A DNA stretch of 64,000 nt from assembly GCA_022266195.1 (NCBI GenBank), contig WHVY01000008.1:2232001-2296000 (forward strand), given 5' to 3'. The stretch's first letter is position 1. Each line of letters starts with the position of its first letter. Shown piece by piece: positions 1 through 11,072 of this stretch. Below the pieces are notes generated by a model that was not told where the DNA came from, searched no databases, and saw only the letters and a list, made by a program, of their open reading frames with translations. The position numbers and the translations under genes were made by a program. This stretch comes from Tetranychus cinnabarinus (taxonomy: Eukaryota; Arthropoda; Arachnida; Trombidiformes; Tetranychidae).

Positions 1-335
1 CGTAATCTTTTTCCGTGGGTGGAGTTGAGACATGAACTACAGAGAAAGTTTTGAATACATTTACACTTGTATTCGGCAATATTGAAGCACTTGTTGATAT
101 AATAAAACTTGCATTTCAAATTCTTTGTAAATGACAACTTTATCTTTGGGTCGACTTTAGATCGACAAGAGGTACATATATTCTGAGAATCACCGTCACA
201 AGAGTCACATAAAAGGCATCCACAGGTTTTTAGGTTTAAAACAATATCATCTTGTTTACAATTCTTGCAAAGCAACATTTTTAAAGGATCAATTGGTACT
301 TGTAATGGTCGCTTTAATGGATTAACTGTATTCAT
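1..335 (-). CDS. RING-Tudor family gene A, 5' part only (runs off left edge)
   Basis: This is the first 111 codons of exon 1 of the array family. The reading frame is open from the ATG at 333-335 to the window edge. It shows the RING-like cysteine pattern (C-x2-C-x11-C-x-C-x2-C-x2-C-x7-C-x2-C) near residues 23-57, then the second Cys/His cluster (KCKFY...C...AEYKCKC...LCSSC...TH). The 'CKNCKQDD' type finger groups it with copies E, G and H rather than with F and J. The coiled coil and the Tudor exon lie outside the window, so intactness cannot be judged. The start was chosen because the MNTV/MDTV methionine is shared by the copies, while Mets further upstream are not. Confidence 0.8.
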   Translation of the reverse strand, partial: MNTVNPLKRPLQVPIDPLKMLLCKNCKQDDIVLNLKTCGCLLCDSCDGDSQNICTSCRSKVDPKIKLSFTKNLKCKFYYINKCFNIAEYKCKCIQNFLCSSCLNSTHGKRL

Positions 336-812
336 ATTTGCACTAATATAAAAATACTAACAATGTGAAATACTAACAACTTGTAAATATAAAATATAAA
401 TATAAATTAATCACTGCTAAATATGTTTCAATAGGAATTGAGTCGTTAACTTGTATCTTACATGTTGACAGAGTCTGTTAGCAAACGAGCAAATGTTTCG
501 TCATAGTATTATCGATACCAATCTCAATATCTGTTACATCTGTATACTTATCGATACTTTCTGCACTATCCTCTTAAGAAAACCCTTTCTTCTAACAAAG
601 TAAGAAAGTAAGTAAGAGTAAGTCGTGTAAGAGAGAGAGAGAGAGGGTAGTGAATTGTATTTGTTTCGATTATATTTTTTTGCTATTTCTGACATTTTAA
701 TGTTCTGTTACACATTAAAAAGTCCTTAATCATTAAAGTTAGAAATAATTTGCATCTAAACAGTCCAAAAATTATTATTTACTAAGTTTTTTCATAGATT
801 GCAGTATTTCTT

Positions 813-937
813 AAAGTCTAGGGATTCCTTTAGCCTTTCATCCTTTTTCCTTCAGGGGGAGTCATCAGAGTGGACTAATTGTTAAAACTGTAAAATTTAA
901 TTATTTCCCCCTTTAGTTCACATAGATGTCGCCACTC
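813..937. repeat. Conserved upstream block, copy 1
   Basis: This is a roughly 125-bp non-coding core that starts with AAAGTCTAG, contains GGGGGAGTCATCAGAG, and ends with TTTCCCCCTTTAG followed by TTCACATAGATG. It lies about 480 bp upstream of the gene A start. Five further copies lie at 5281-5406, 9.3 kb away at 10089-10213, and at 13995-14118, 17032-17156 and 20991-21115. AGGGGGA and TCCCCCT can pair across about 55 nt in most copies. Homology continues for about 100 bp beyond the core, through a GAAATGAAATGT...AAAGACT...CTTTTTGTC motif. Confidence 0.7.
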
Positions 938-1192
938 GATAAGGACAAATCTTAATGTAACAAAGTTAAAGGGCCTTTCAAAAGACTGAAATGAAATGTC
1001 CAAAGACTGAACTTTTTGTCTTTTATGTTATGATCTCTATTTACTTGTTTGTAGTAATAATAATTCAAAAAGCTCATTATTTTTACAATCTTTTTAACAA
1101 TAATTTATCTATAATATTCTCGATACTTGCTAAAAAATATATTTCTTTCAATCAATACTTTTTTCAGATGACAGATACTGTCTTTTATTCCT

Positions 1193-1780
1193 CTATGGCT
1201 TTTTAGAGTCAACATCTCCAATTCATTGTGATCTAAACTTATCTTGGCCAATCGATCATTTTGATTCTATTATTTATTCAATTCTTAATTAAATTTGTGT
1301 TTGCATATGTTTTCAATTCAAGCGAAACCAAGTTCAACTCACGATCTTCTACAATTCTTTTGATGTATTAAACAATGAACGAGTTGTGATTCAATGTTAT
1401 TCGCATAAAAATTTGAATAAATCACTTCTAGATAGTAGTTAATGAAAAACTGATGATACAATTAACGTGAAGGACAAAATTGTAACTTAACTTGTTGTAG
1501 TTTAACGATAGTATCACTGCATGATAGAAGTGAGTTGAATGCGATTAAATGATAAATCTTCTCGGTAACCTGTCTATGAATTTACTTCAGTTAATCTTTT
1601 TTATAAGACAATCAATATAATCACATTCATGCACATCAATAAGTGACACATCAATTGCGAGCAGATGCTTTAGACGATAAATCACACACTGAAATGAAAT
1701 CTGAGACTAATGTATATCGATTAGACAGCATGTTTACCAATCTTCAGCGATCATTCAGAGACTACACCAATGTGGAAATA
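1193..1780. repeat. 588-bp duplicated segment, copy 1
   Basis: The segment matches 10485-11072 at a constant offset of 9292 with no indel and no mismatch seen by eye. At 1781 the copies diverge: the second has a short extra TTCAATTC-type stretch. Flanking sequence is similar but not identical. It belongs to the large duplication that produced the B-to-E and F-to-H gene blocks. Confidence 0.8.
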
Positions 1781-2012
1781 GCTTATTCAATTTTTCTCCA
1801 TTTCTATACAAGAAAAACTAATAACTTTATTTTGTCATTTTATTATCAATAATTTGTTTATTAATATTTAGATGACAGGTTGTACTTTTTCAATGCATAA
1901 CTTGCGATGCATTGGTTTTAAATTCAAATTATAGTTACAAGGTAACATAAGTTAATTATTGGACGTTTTTAGCGTCGTTTGCAGCTGTGCTATTTTTTAC
2001 TGTATTTGTGCT

Positions 2013-4109
2013 TCAATAGATAAAATGCGTTCGTTCTAAATGCAAGCGAAACCAAGTTAAATTCGCAGGTCTAATAGAAGTCTTCACTTGTACATTATTT
2101 GCATAGCCGATAGGTAGTCGATCGAGCTTATTTAACCCACTATACATGTATGAAAAAATGTGTTCGTCGGGTTTGCTGAGTTGAGCAACGAAACAAGTTG
2201 GTTTGCCATTAATTTTGATTCCGTTAATTTCACCAACTGAGCTATTTGGGACTTTAGCTTGAAAGCCAAAATCAAGGAGCAAGACTGTGGAATCGTCATT
2301 CCCTTTGTTTAAGATTTTAGCTCTTTTGAATGTTTTGGTGCCATCTTTACACCCAAAAGATACAATCACAATGTCATTCACATCAAAATGGTCTTTGCGT
2401 ACCCATTTATCTTGATGCTTCTTGATTTCTTCACTCAATTTCAAACGTTCATTTACTTTTGATGGCTTCACGACTGATAAATAGATCGGTCTGACGTCTG
2501 CAGAAATAATTGCACTCAAAAAATCTGCCGGACAAGGTCGTGAAATGTATGGAATCTTCTTCTGCAACAAATATCTGAACAAGTTTGAATGTATGATTAT
2601 ATTAGATAGAATGTAATAGATAGAATCAGTGAATTCTTTTCCTGGACAAGATTTCAACAAATTAATTATTTGCTCTTTTCCTTGTTCTCCATGTAAGGCC
2701 AATTCTTTATTTTTGAGCCGATCAAGAATAGTTTTAATTGTACCATCGGGCTTCAAAATATTTGAAACCTGATATAAGATGAAGTCAATAAATGAATTAG
2801 AAGTCAGTTAGTCTCTTGGAAAGGTTAAATTGACTAATAGTACAGGGTGTTCAAAAATTGTCCGGGAACTTTTTTTTGGATTCTAAGCAAAAATATGAAT
2901 GCCATTTGATTTTTATATTGATTTTCTTGATTTCTAGATCAAAGGTAAATTTTAAAGCCATTTAAACACAAAAGATTTTACAAAAAAATTTCGGCGATTT
3001 GCATGCTAATATAATGTGAATTTTTTCAAATAGCATTACACAACCAGAAAATGCCTCCAAAAGCATCAAATTATCGCCAAAAGACATGAAATCCCTCTAG
3101 AAAGCAAAAGCATATCAACTTCATCGAATAAATCAACGATTGAGTTTATGGAGGGAAAGCGCTATTAAGGCTATCAAAGAGTGCTTTTCCCTGTGTGGAT
3201 CCGTATGCAAGGTCTTAGAATTTTGAGCATGGTTTCAGAAAATTACCTTTTCGTTATGGATCAACTATAAACCAAAATTAAGATTGAGAAATATTTTTCT
3301 CAAAAGATATTTAGAAAAAAAGTTCCCGGACAATTTCTGAACACCCTGTACATACCTTTTTGAAATTTTCAAGTTGCTGTGTAAGTCCAGCAATGTACCG
3401 ATCATATTGTTCAATACGTTCGACAAAAAATTTTTTTAATTCAGATAACCCATCTCTACATTTTTGCATCTCCTGTTCACGAACTAAACTGCTTAATTTT
3501 AATTCATCTTCAATTTTTTTAATTTTATTCGACATATTTTCGGAAGATCGTTCATAATCTCTATAAAACTGATTCCAATCTGCATCTTTAACAGAGGTTT
3601 CTTCATTGATAATTTCCAAGTCAATACTAGTAGTAATATTTGCTTTACAATTCAAGCAAATTTTTGTATAAGGTGCAGAAGTCATTCTAAATCCGGCATA
3701 AAATTCTTTACACCATTGACATGTTTCATGATTAGTGGTAACTTTGGGTCTCAAAACTTCAGGAACACATGATCCGAGCACCTTTTTCTCGTGAGTGGGG
3801 ATGAGGCATAAACGACAGACAAAGTTTTGAATACATTTACACTTGTATTCGGCAATATTATAGCACTTATTGTGCTCATAATACTTGCATCTTGGATTCT
3901 TTGTGAATGACACCTTTATACGTGGAAAAACGTTAGATTAGCAAGAGATACATATATCGAGAGTTACCGTAACAAGAGTTACAAAAAAGACATCCACAAG
4001 TTTTCAAGTTCAAAACAACATCACCTTTATCACAAATTTTGCAAACCAACAATTTCAAAGGGTCAATTGACACTGGTGATGGACGCTTTGATGGATTAAC
4101 TGCATTCAT
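2013..4109 (-). pseudogene. RING-Tudor copy B, frameshifted, with a transposon in its intron
   Basis: Exon 1 starts at 4109 (possible upstream Met at 4127) and exon 2 is 2013-2768. The Tudor exon is open (about 251 codons) with YKRAKIL-like and LLLDFGF motifs. In exon 1 a 2-bp deletion relative to its sisters (CTCGATATATG where they have CTCGAGATATATG) shifts the frame just after the sixth RING cysteine, giving a stop near 3933. The rest of exon 1 is still open in the shifted frame (3355-3913, through the second Cys/His cluster, zinc ribbon and coiled coil). The intron, normally about 80 bp, is 586 bp long because of a TA-flanked element. The first part of exon 1 resembles F, but the part after the RING resembles G, so the copy is mosaic. 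It could make a short RING fragment. A full protein needs a frameshift. Confidence 0.8.
2843..3348. mobile_element. Mariner/Tc1-like deletion derivative in the intron of copy B
   Basis: This is a 506-bp insertion flanked by TA dinucleotides (2841-2842 and 3349-3350). Its terminal inverted repeats of about 34 bp begin CAGGGTGTTC and continue through TTGTCCGGGAAC, with one mismatch between ends. The interior near 3050 contains ATGCCTCCAAAAGC, resembling the start of a mariner-type transposase ORF, but it stops within 13 codons. It sits just inside the 5' splice site of copy B, whose GTATGTA is intact. TA target sites and CAGGG termini fit the Tc1/mariner superfamily; the family name is inferred from these ends. 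Confidence 0.75.
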
Positions 4110-4384
4110 ACTTGTTTTAGTATACAAATAAATCAGTCTTTTGTTAATTAATCACTGCTGAATTGGTTTAATAGGAAATGAGTGATACAATTTAAAAAAA
4201 GAAGCAATTGTGGCTTGTTGCATAAGAAGCATAAACTGTGAGTAAAAGATTAATCTTCTTTGTGACGTGACTATTATTCCTATTAGATAATTATTATTTA
4301 ACTAGCTTCAGCTAGAAGTCTCAGCAATCTGGTGAAACATAAATAAATTTAGTAAAACAATTTCGGGTACAGCCGATGATAGTA

Positions 4385-4625
4385 AATCGTGATAGTTGCA
4401 GCTATATATGCGAACGAAATCAAGTCCAACTCACTTGAACTGAAAAATTATGCACATAGCCTTAGTTAATCCATCGAATTGATTAAACTCACAATCTACT
4501 ACGATACTTTCGACGAAATTGAGCACATGCTGAGTTAAGGAAATACAGCCGAGAATTGCAGCGATTTTTTTTTGAATATTTATCGATTTTATCGACGAAA
4601 TATCAGAATGTATCGACACTAAATA
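4385..4625 (-). pseudogene. Extra Tudor-exon tail relic 1
   Basis: A short open stretch (4431-4619) ends in residues like VDCEFNQFDGLTKAMCIIF. These match the C-terminal tail of Tudor exons (J ends in CDFDQIDGLPKAQ). The preceding residues (AILGCISLTQHVL) are shared only with two other relics, near 13375-13605 and 22161-22400. It lies directly 3' of pseudogene C. I read it as the surviving end of an older copy rather than a gene. Confidence 0.5.
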
Positions 4626-4667
4626 TCGATTTTATCAAGAGTCCTGATATACCGGATACCGGAACAC

Positions 4668-5108
4668 CTCTAATATATGTTCTGAGCCTTAGGTAATCCA
4701 TCTATTTGCTCAAAGTCACAATTTAAATTAACACTTCCAGTGAGTTGAGCAATGAAACAAGTTGATTTTCCATTAATATTGATTCCATTAATTTAACCAA
4801 TTGAGCTATTTGGGACTGTAGTTTGAAAGCCAAAGTCAAGGAGAGAGACTTCAGAACTGTCATCTCCTAGCTTCAAAATTTTGGCCCTCTTGTATTTGAT
4901 CAAGAACAGCCCTCTTTATATTTGGATCGACCGCGGAATTGCATGAAATACATATATCTCGAGAATCACCGTCACAAGTGTCACAAAAAAGGCATCCACA
5001 AGTTTTCAGACTCAAAACGTCACCTTTATCACAAATTTTGCAAACCAACAATTTCAAAGGGTCGTTTGGCACTGGCAATGGACGCTTCAATGGATTAACT
5101 GTATCCAT
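4668..5108 (-). pseudogene. RING-Tudor copy C, internally deleted
   Basis: The RING part is intact from the ATG at 5106-5108 through residues matching DICISC...VDPNIK. The sequence then jumps within about 16 bp of filler into the middle of the Tudor domain (KYKRAKILK region). The second zinc cluster, coiled coil, intron and first half of exon 2 are missing. The RING frame runs on as KRAVLDQIQEGQNFEARR and stops at 4860-4862. The Tudor remainder (about 4668-4890) is in another frame and carries a TTAAAT-type stop where sisters read GEINGI. It is closest to J and to relic C'. A 91-residue RING-only product is possible. Confidence 0.8.
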
Positions 5109-5280
5109 GTTTACATTGATATAAAAATAAAGCAACTTTTGTTAATTCGTTGTTATAATATTTGAATCACTCACTTGTAAAAAGAAATCTGATGATAAAA
5201 TTCAAGTTAAAGATACAATTGTAGCTTAGCTTGTTAACAGAGCTTTTTTAGCAAGCAAGAAAATGTTTCGTCATAGCGTT

Positions 5281-5406
5281 AAAGTCTAGTGATTCCCTTA
5301 AGCCTTTCACCCTTTTCGGTTGAGGGGGAGTCATCAGAGTTGACTAACTGTTAAAACTGTAAAATTTAATTATTTCCCCCTGTAGCTCACATAGCAGACA
5401 CCACTC
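5281..5406. repeat. Conserved upstream block, copy 2
   Basis: This is the same core as 813-937, about 170 bp upstream of copy C. It follows ATGTTTCGTCATAG directly, which is a deletion shared with 13995-14118 and not with the other copies. The shared junction supports common descent of C and C'. Confidence 0.7.
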
Positions 5407-5639
5407 AAAAAATACAAATCTTTATACACAACATTTATCTGTTAACAAAAGTTAGTAAAATATCAAAAAAGGCTGAAATGAAATGTCTAAAGACTGAACT
5501 TTTTATCTTATGATCTCTATTTACTTGTTAGAAGTAATAATTTTTTAAAATCTTCAGTAATCTTCAAATTACGTCTTTAATTGCGCCATCCGAGGCTATC
5601 CGTGAAGATGTCGAGAGTCTGATCATTACTTATATCAAT

Positions 5640-5835
5640 GTCTTATAAAAAAATGGTATAAGCCTTCGGTAATTGAAAACACTCAGTCACCTCTGGATTC
5701 ATACACTTTACATTAATACTTCCAGTGAGTTGAGCAAGGAAACAAGTTGAAGTTCCATCAATTTCCAAATCTTTAATTTCTCCAACTGAACTGTTTTCGA
5801 TTTTGGTTTCATAGCCAAAATCACGAATTGTAACT
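5640..5835 (-). pseudogene. Tudor-exon 3' fragment
   Basis: Read on the minus strand, it encodes about 60 residues of the Tudor C-terminal half: a DFGYETKIENSSVGEIK-like stretch, a CFLAQLTGS-like stretch, then a tail ending LPKAYTI and a stop. There is no exon 1 or upstream half next to it. A close copy lies at 14330-14520 in the same relative place in the second block. Confidence 0.65.
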
Positions 5836-5926
5836 TAACTTGTTTAGCTAGTTTAACGATTATATTATCGTATGATAGAAGTGAGCATAAATTGCGAGTG
5901 AATAATAAATCTTCTCGATAACCTAA

Positions 5927-6795
5927 CTATGAATATATTTCAATTAATTTGGTAATTCGGATAATTTGAGGAGTCGAACTCTCTTGCTCAATGCCACATT
6001 TTATATCAAAACTTCCTGAGAGCTGAGTAAGGAAACAAGTTTTTTTTCCATCGCTTTTGATTTCATTAATTTCACCGATTGAACTATTTTCGACTGTAAT
6101 TTCAAATCCAAAGTCAAGCAGAAGAACTTTGGACGTGTTGTTTCCTCGTTCCAAAATTTTAGCCCTCTTGTATTTAGGACCGGGAAGCGCATCAGCATCA
6201 AATATAATCAGTGATTATTAATCACTTTAAAGTTGACAGCAAAACTTTCTTTGCGCATCCATTTATCTTGATGCTTCTCAATATCTTGGATTATTTTTTT
6301 ACGCTTATTTACTGTAGATGGTTTTTCAACCAAGATAACAAACGGCTTGACTCCATTGTCGATAATTTCTTGGACGCTTACACCCGAATCCGTTGAAACA
6401 GTTGAAATGGGTGTGGAAGGCAATGGAAACTTCAAAACATGTTGGCTACTTGAATCATTTTGAATAGAAAATGTCTTGATTTGTTCAGTTACCGGATACC
6501 GGGGATTGTTGTCATTTTTTTCTCGATAAAAGTTCAACAAATTAATTATTTGCTCTTTTCCTTCTTCTTCATGTAAGGCCAATTGTTTGTTTTTGAGTAG
6601 ATCCAGAATGGTTTTAACTTTACCATTCGGCTTCAAAATGTTTGAAATCTGTTATAAGAAGAAGCGAATGAATGTATTAGAAGTCAGTTAGTCTTTGAAT
6701 ACGGTCGTGAAGTCATTCTAAATTCGGCATAAAATTCTTTGCACAATTAACATAGTTCATCATTAGTGGTAATTTCGCGGGTTAGTATTTCAGGA
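5927..6795 (-). pseudogene. RING-Tudor copy D, truncated and frameshifted
   Basis: The Tudor exon (about 5927-6648) is very similar to that of copy G. It carries a 14-bp insertion near 6210-6225 that makes the palindrome GTGATTAATAATCAC, shifts the frame and ends the first half at 6208. The second half continues in another frame. The intron is followed by only about 90 bp of exon 1 (about 6706-6795, the zinc-ribbon part). Then the sequence passes straight into upstream spacer DNA, so RING, second zinc cluster and start codon are gone. Confidence 0.8.
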
Positions 6796-8185
6796 ACAAT
6801 ATTACGATACCAATCTCAATATCTGTTATACATATCGATACTTTCTGTAATATTGTCTGTTCGATTTAGGAATGTCATCATTCGATTTAACACACAACCA
6901 ATAAAATGCAGAATTTATCTTAACTTAATTAGAGAGACATCTCGAAATAATGATTCAATAGTAAAACATTGCGAAAAACTTCGCTCTGACTAACTGATAA
7001 CATTTATGTGCTGAGCCTTAGGTGCTTCATTCCAAAGATTCTTGTAATTCAAACATAAATATTATTGTATTATTTCATTTTTGTAAGCAGTCGGGGAAAC
7101 CGTTTCTGTTATTGCACTGCGAGTATAACTGCTCTGATTCACTTTTCATATGCTCGAGTGAATCCGTTTTGGGATTACCGGTATCCTTAATCCTGTAACG
7201 AGGTGAAATGAAATAAAAATTATGGCTTTTCAGGGTCAAAGTTTTCAATTGCCTTGAGATCTAAACTGATCTTGACCAATTGATTATTTTGATTCTATTA
7301 TTTATTCAATTCTTAACTACATTTTCGCAACAAAACACATGCACTGATGAAATCACTATCATTGTTTTTGCCTATTTTTTCATCTTATTTGTGTTTTAAT
7401 CGATGAATATTTTGTTGAATACCACATATTTAGATGTATTTTAATGAAAGATTTTTGAAATTGGTTTTACTTCGGATTGTTTACAGACGTTTCAAGCGTT
7501 ACATCGCAGATGTTTTGATGTATCAACATAAACGATAAATCATACACCTAAATGAAATCTGAACCAATGGTAAATCGATTAGACATGATTATGAATCTGA
7601 TTCAACTTATCTCCGTTATAAAAAAGGAAAAGATTAAAAACTTCATTCTGTCGTTTTATTATAAATAATATAATTTCTTTATTCATTGTTGGGTGATAAA
7701 TTATGATATAAGATGACAGGTTATAATTTTTTGATGCATGAATTTGTTAGAATAGGGTTAAATTAAATATGTAGGCAACGAATGTTCATTATTGAACAGC
7801 ATACCTTCGTTTAGTTTATAATGACACTACCATGAAATAGCCTTATTTTAAGCTATTCATAGAGCTACATAGTATTACATAAACACTTTACAAATAAGCT
7901 AAGTTAAAAAAAGTTAAGACCCGGTAACTTAGATGAGATGGAATAAAATTATTGGGCTTTTGATATTTTGTTACAAACAAAATACTGACGGATATAAAAA
8001 ATATTGTGAGTTTGGTTTGCTTTCCGGTTATTTCCATTTCGTTCAGATTCTATTATTATGAGAATCGAAAAATGTTTTGCTGTAGAAAATAATATTAAAA
8101 TATAAGTTCAATAACTTGAGACCTGAACATCCAGAATGGAAAAAATGTTTGAATTGTAAAAAAATTCAAAAAAGCTTCGCTCTGA
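6796..8185. other. Spacer between copies D and E
   Basis: No gene is seen. The first 90 bp match the upstream region of copy G (16826-16900). From about 7430 to 7830 the sequence matches 18310-18700 and, more weakly, 14800-14920 and the 1500-1960 / 10790-11260 pair. It is the conserved downstream block of the family (GAAATCTGAACCAATGGTAA, then a TGATGACAGGTTATAA-like stretch). The rest is A+T-rich. Confidence 0.55.
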
Positions 8186-9722
8186 CTAATCAATTAAATG
8201 TATGTGCTGAGCCTTACGCGAATTATCCGAGAAAAAGTTGGAAATCCAACTCTCTTGCTCAATGCCACATTTCACATCAACAATTTCCGTTAGTTGAGCA
8301 AGGAAGGAAGTTTTGTGCCCATCGATAGAGATTTCCTTAATTTCACCGATTGAATCATTTTCGACTGTAACTTCAAAGCCGCCAAAGTCAAGGAGCGAGA
8401 CTTTGGACGTGCTCGCTTCTTTTTTCACAATTTTAGCCCGTTTGTATTTGTGGCAGTCCTTCGCATCAGCATCAAATATAATCACATTGTCGCACGCAGC
8501 AATTTTTTTTTTGCGTACCCATTTATCTTTATGTCTCTCAATATCCTCGAGTATTTTTTTACGCTTAAATACTGAATTTTGCATTTCAACCGAAATGAAA
8601 AACGGCTTAACTCCATTGTCGATTATTTCTTGGACGCTTACATCTGACTTCACTGGAACACCTGCGTTGGGTGAGGAAGGCAACGGAAACTTCAAAAGAT
8701 GTATCCTACTGGAATTGTTTTGTATAACAAATGTCTTGATTTGTTCAGCTGAGGGATTATAGTTATTTTTTTGTCGATAATATTCCAAAAAATTGCTAAT
8801 TTGATCTTTTCCTTCTTCTCCATGTAAGATCAATTTTTCATTTTTGAGTTGATCGACAATAGTTTTAAATTTACCATCAGGCTTGAGGATGTTCAAAATC
8901 TGTTATAAGATGAAACCAATAAATGTATTATAAGTCATTTAGAGTCTGAAAATGCTACTAACAGATAGTACTTACCTTATTGAAACTGTCGAGCTTCTGT
9001 TTGACTGTTAAAATGTGTCTGTCATATTTTTCGGTGAATTCGTCCAAACATTTCTGCATAGCTGATATTGCATCTTTGCATTTTTTTATCTCCTGTTCAC
9101 GAACTAAACCGCTTGCTTCCAATACTTTTTTGACTTTTTTAATTTTATCGGAAGTCATTTGGGAAGATTCTCCAAAATCTTTATAAAACTGATTCCATTC
9201 TGAATCTGTATTACATTTTTTTTCATATGAAACACATGCAATGTTTTTATTTACCCTACAGTTGAAGCAAATTTTCGTGAATGGTTCCGAAATCATTTTG
9301 AACTCAACGATAAATTCATTGCACATTTCACATGATTCATGGGCACTGGTAACATTGGATCTCAAAATTTCAGGAACACATGATCCGCGCACCTTTTTCT
9401 TGTGAGTGGAGTTAAGGCATGAACCACAGACAAAGTTTTGAATACATTTACATCTGTATTCGGCACTATTGAAGCACTTGTGGATATCATAGAACTTGCA
9501 TTTTAAATTCCTTGAGAATGATAACTTTATCTTTGGATCAAAGTTAGATCGGCAAGAGATACATTTATCGCGAGAATCATCGTGACATGATTCACATAGA
9601 ATGCATCCACAAGTTCTGAGGTTTAAAACAACCTCATCTTGTCTACAATTTTTGCAGATCAACATTTTTAAAGGATCACTTGCCTCTGTAATTGGACGCT
9701 TCAATCGGCCAACTGTATCCAT
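8186..9722 (-). CDS. RING-zinc-coiled-coil-Tudor protein, copy E (intact)
   Basis: Two exons: 8976-9722 and 8186-8899, joined by a 76-bp phase-0 GTAAGT...ACAG intron, giving 486 residues. Residues 23-57 form the RING-like finger (CKNC...CGCILCESC...CISC, eight Cys). A second Cys/His cluster follows at about 75-107, a CEMC...CFNC ribbon at about 131-160, a charged coiled coil at about 185-249, and a single Tudor domain in the last 110 residues (W-VRKK, KRAKIV, LLDFGGFEV, CHKYK). RING plus Tudor resembles RNF17/Qin, but with one Tudor domain and no classic RING His. By analogy it may be a ubiquitin ligase tied to methyl-arginine or RNP binding; that is inference. An in-frame Met nine codons upstream (9749) is less likely because it is not conserved. 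Confidence 0.85.
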
Positions 9723-10088
9723 ATTTGCTTCAGTATAAAAATATTTCACTATTTTGTTAATAAATCACTGATAAATAGGTTTCAATAGGGATTGAGTCGT
9801 TAACTTGCAGCTTAGCTTGTTGGTAGAGCTTGTTAGCAAACGATAAAATGTTGCATCATAGTGTTGAAGCAATATTATCGATATCAATTTGAATATCTGA
9901 TATACTTATCGATACTTTTCCAATTCTATTTCTTGTTTAGATTTATATTTTTTGCCTTATTTTTGACATTCTAATGTTTTTTAACACGTTGCTAAGTCCT
10001 CAGATCATTAAAATTAGAAATAATTCGCATCAGAATAGCCTAAAAATAATTATTTACTTATTTTTTTTCATAGATTACAGTATTTCCT

Positions 10089-10213
10089 AAAGTCTAGTGA
10101 TTCCCTTTAGCCTTTCACCCTTTTCCCTTGAGGGGGAGTCATCAGAGTGGACTAATTGTTAAAACTGTAAAATTTAATAATTTCCCCCTTTAGTTTACAT
10201 AGATGTCACCACT
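10089..10213. repeat. Conserved upstream block, copy 3
   Basis: This core is about 370 bp upstream of the copy E start codon. It keeps the AGGGGGA / TCCCCCT pair and the GTCATCAGAGTGGACTAA motif. Confidence 0.7.
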
Positions 10214-10484
10214 TGAAAAGGACAAATCTTAATGTAACAAAATTACAGAAAAGGGCCTTTCAAAAGGCAGAAATGAAATGTCTAAAGACTCAACTTTTTG
10301 TCTATTATTTTAAGATCTCTATTTACTTGTTGATGTAAAAATAATTCGAAAATCTCATTATTATTGCAACCTTTTTAACAATAATTTATTTGATTAGTAT
10401 CTATAATATTTTCGATTCTTGCTAAAAAATATATTTCTTTCAATAAATACTTTTTTCAGATGACAGATACTGTCTTTTGTACTT

Positions 10485-11072
10485 CTATGGCTTTTTAGAG
10501 TCAACATCTCCAATTCATTGTGATCTAAACTTATCTTGGCCAATCGATCATTTTGATTCTATTATTTATTCAATTCTTAATTAAATTTGTGTTTGCATAT
10601 GTTTTCAATTCAAGCGAAACCAAGTTCAACTCACGATCTTCTACAATTCTTTTGATGTATTAAACAATGAACGAGTTGTGATTCAATGTTATTCGCATAA
10701 AAATTTGAATAAATCACTTCTAGATAGTAGTTAATGAAAAACTGATGATACAATTAACGTGAAGGACAAAATTGTAACTTAACTTGTTGTAGTTTAACGA
10801 TAGTATCACTGCATGATAGAAGTGAGTTGAATGCGATTAAATGATAAATCTTCTCGGTAACCTGTCTATGAATTTACTTCAGTTAATCTTTTTTATAAGA
10901 CAATCAATATAATCACATTCATGCACATCAATAAGTGACACATCAATTGCGAGCAGATGCTTTAGACGATAAATCACACACTGAAATGAAATCTGAGACT
11001 AATGTATATCGATTAGACAGCATGTTTACCAATCTTCAGCGATCATTCAGAGACTACACCAATGTGGAAATA
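10485..11072. repeat. 588-bp duplicated segment, copy 2
   Basis: It is identical by eye to 1193-1780 at an offset of 9292. The near-perfect identity contrasts with the more diverged genes on either side, which points to a recent duplication or gene conversion. Confidence 0.8.

Larger units (their letters stand above)
336..2012. other. Intergenic spacer between array copies A and B
   Basis: There is no convincing gene here. The right-hand part (1193-1780) is repeated at 10485-11072 without a visible difference. The left part holds the conserved upstream block (core 813-937). A 69-codon ORF at 1643-1852 (+) recurs at 10935-11138 because the DNA is duplicated. Older copies of the same spacer do not keep it open, so I do not call it a gene. 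A (GA)n run lies near 631-646. Confidence 0.6.

Noticed and set aside
1643..1852. 69-codon plus-strand ORF repeated at 10935-11138
   Set aside because: It is conserved only because the underlying 588-bp DNA is duplicated. Related spacers at 7500 and 18400 do not keep the frame.
4939..5124. Plus-strand ORFs opposite the RING exons (also near 12817, 16435 and 23652)
   Set aside because: They are antisense shadows of the Cys-rich exon, which has few stops on the opposite strand.
8313..8762. 149-codon plus-strand ORF opposite the Tudor exon of copy E
   Set aside because: It is antisense to a clearly conserved protein, and sister copies show only short broken versions.
8896..8976. Reading the RING half and Tudor half as two separate adjacent genes
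   Set aside because: The gap is always 69-89 bp with GT...ACAG borders and phase 0, and no conserved ATG opens the Tudor half. One spliced gene fits better.
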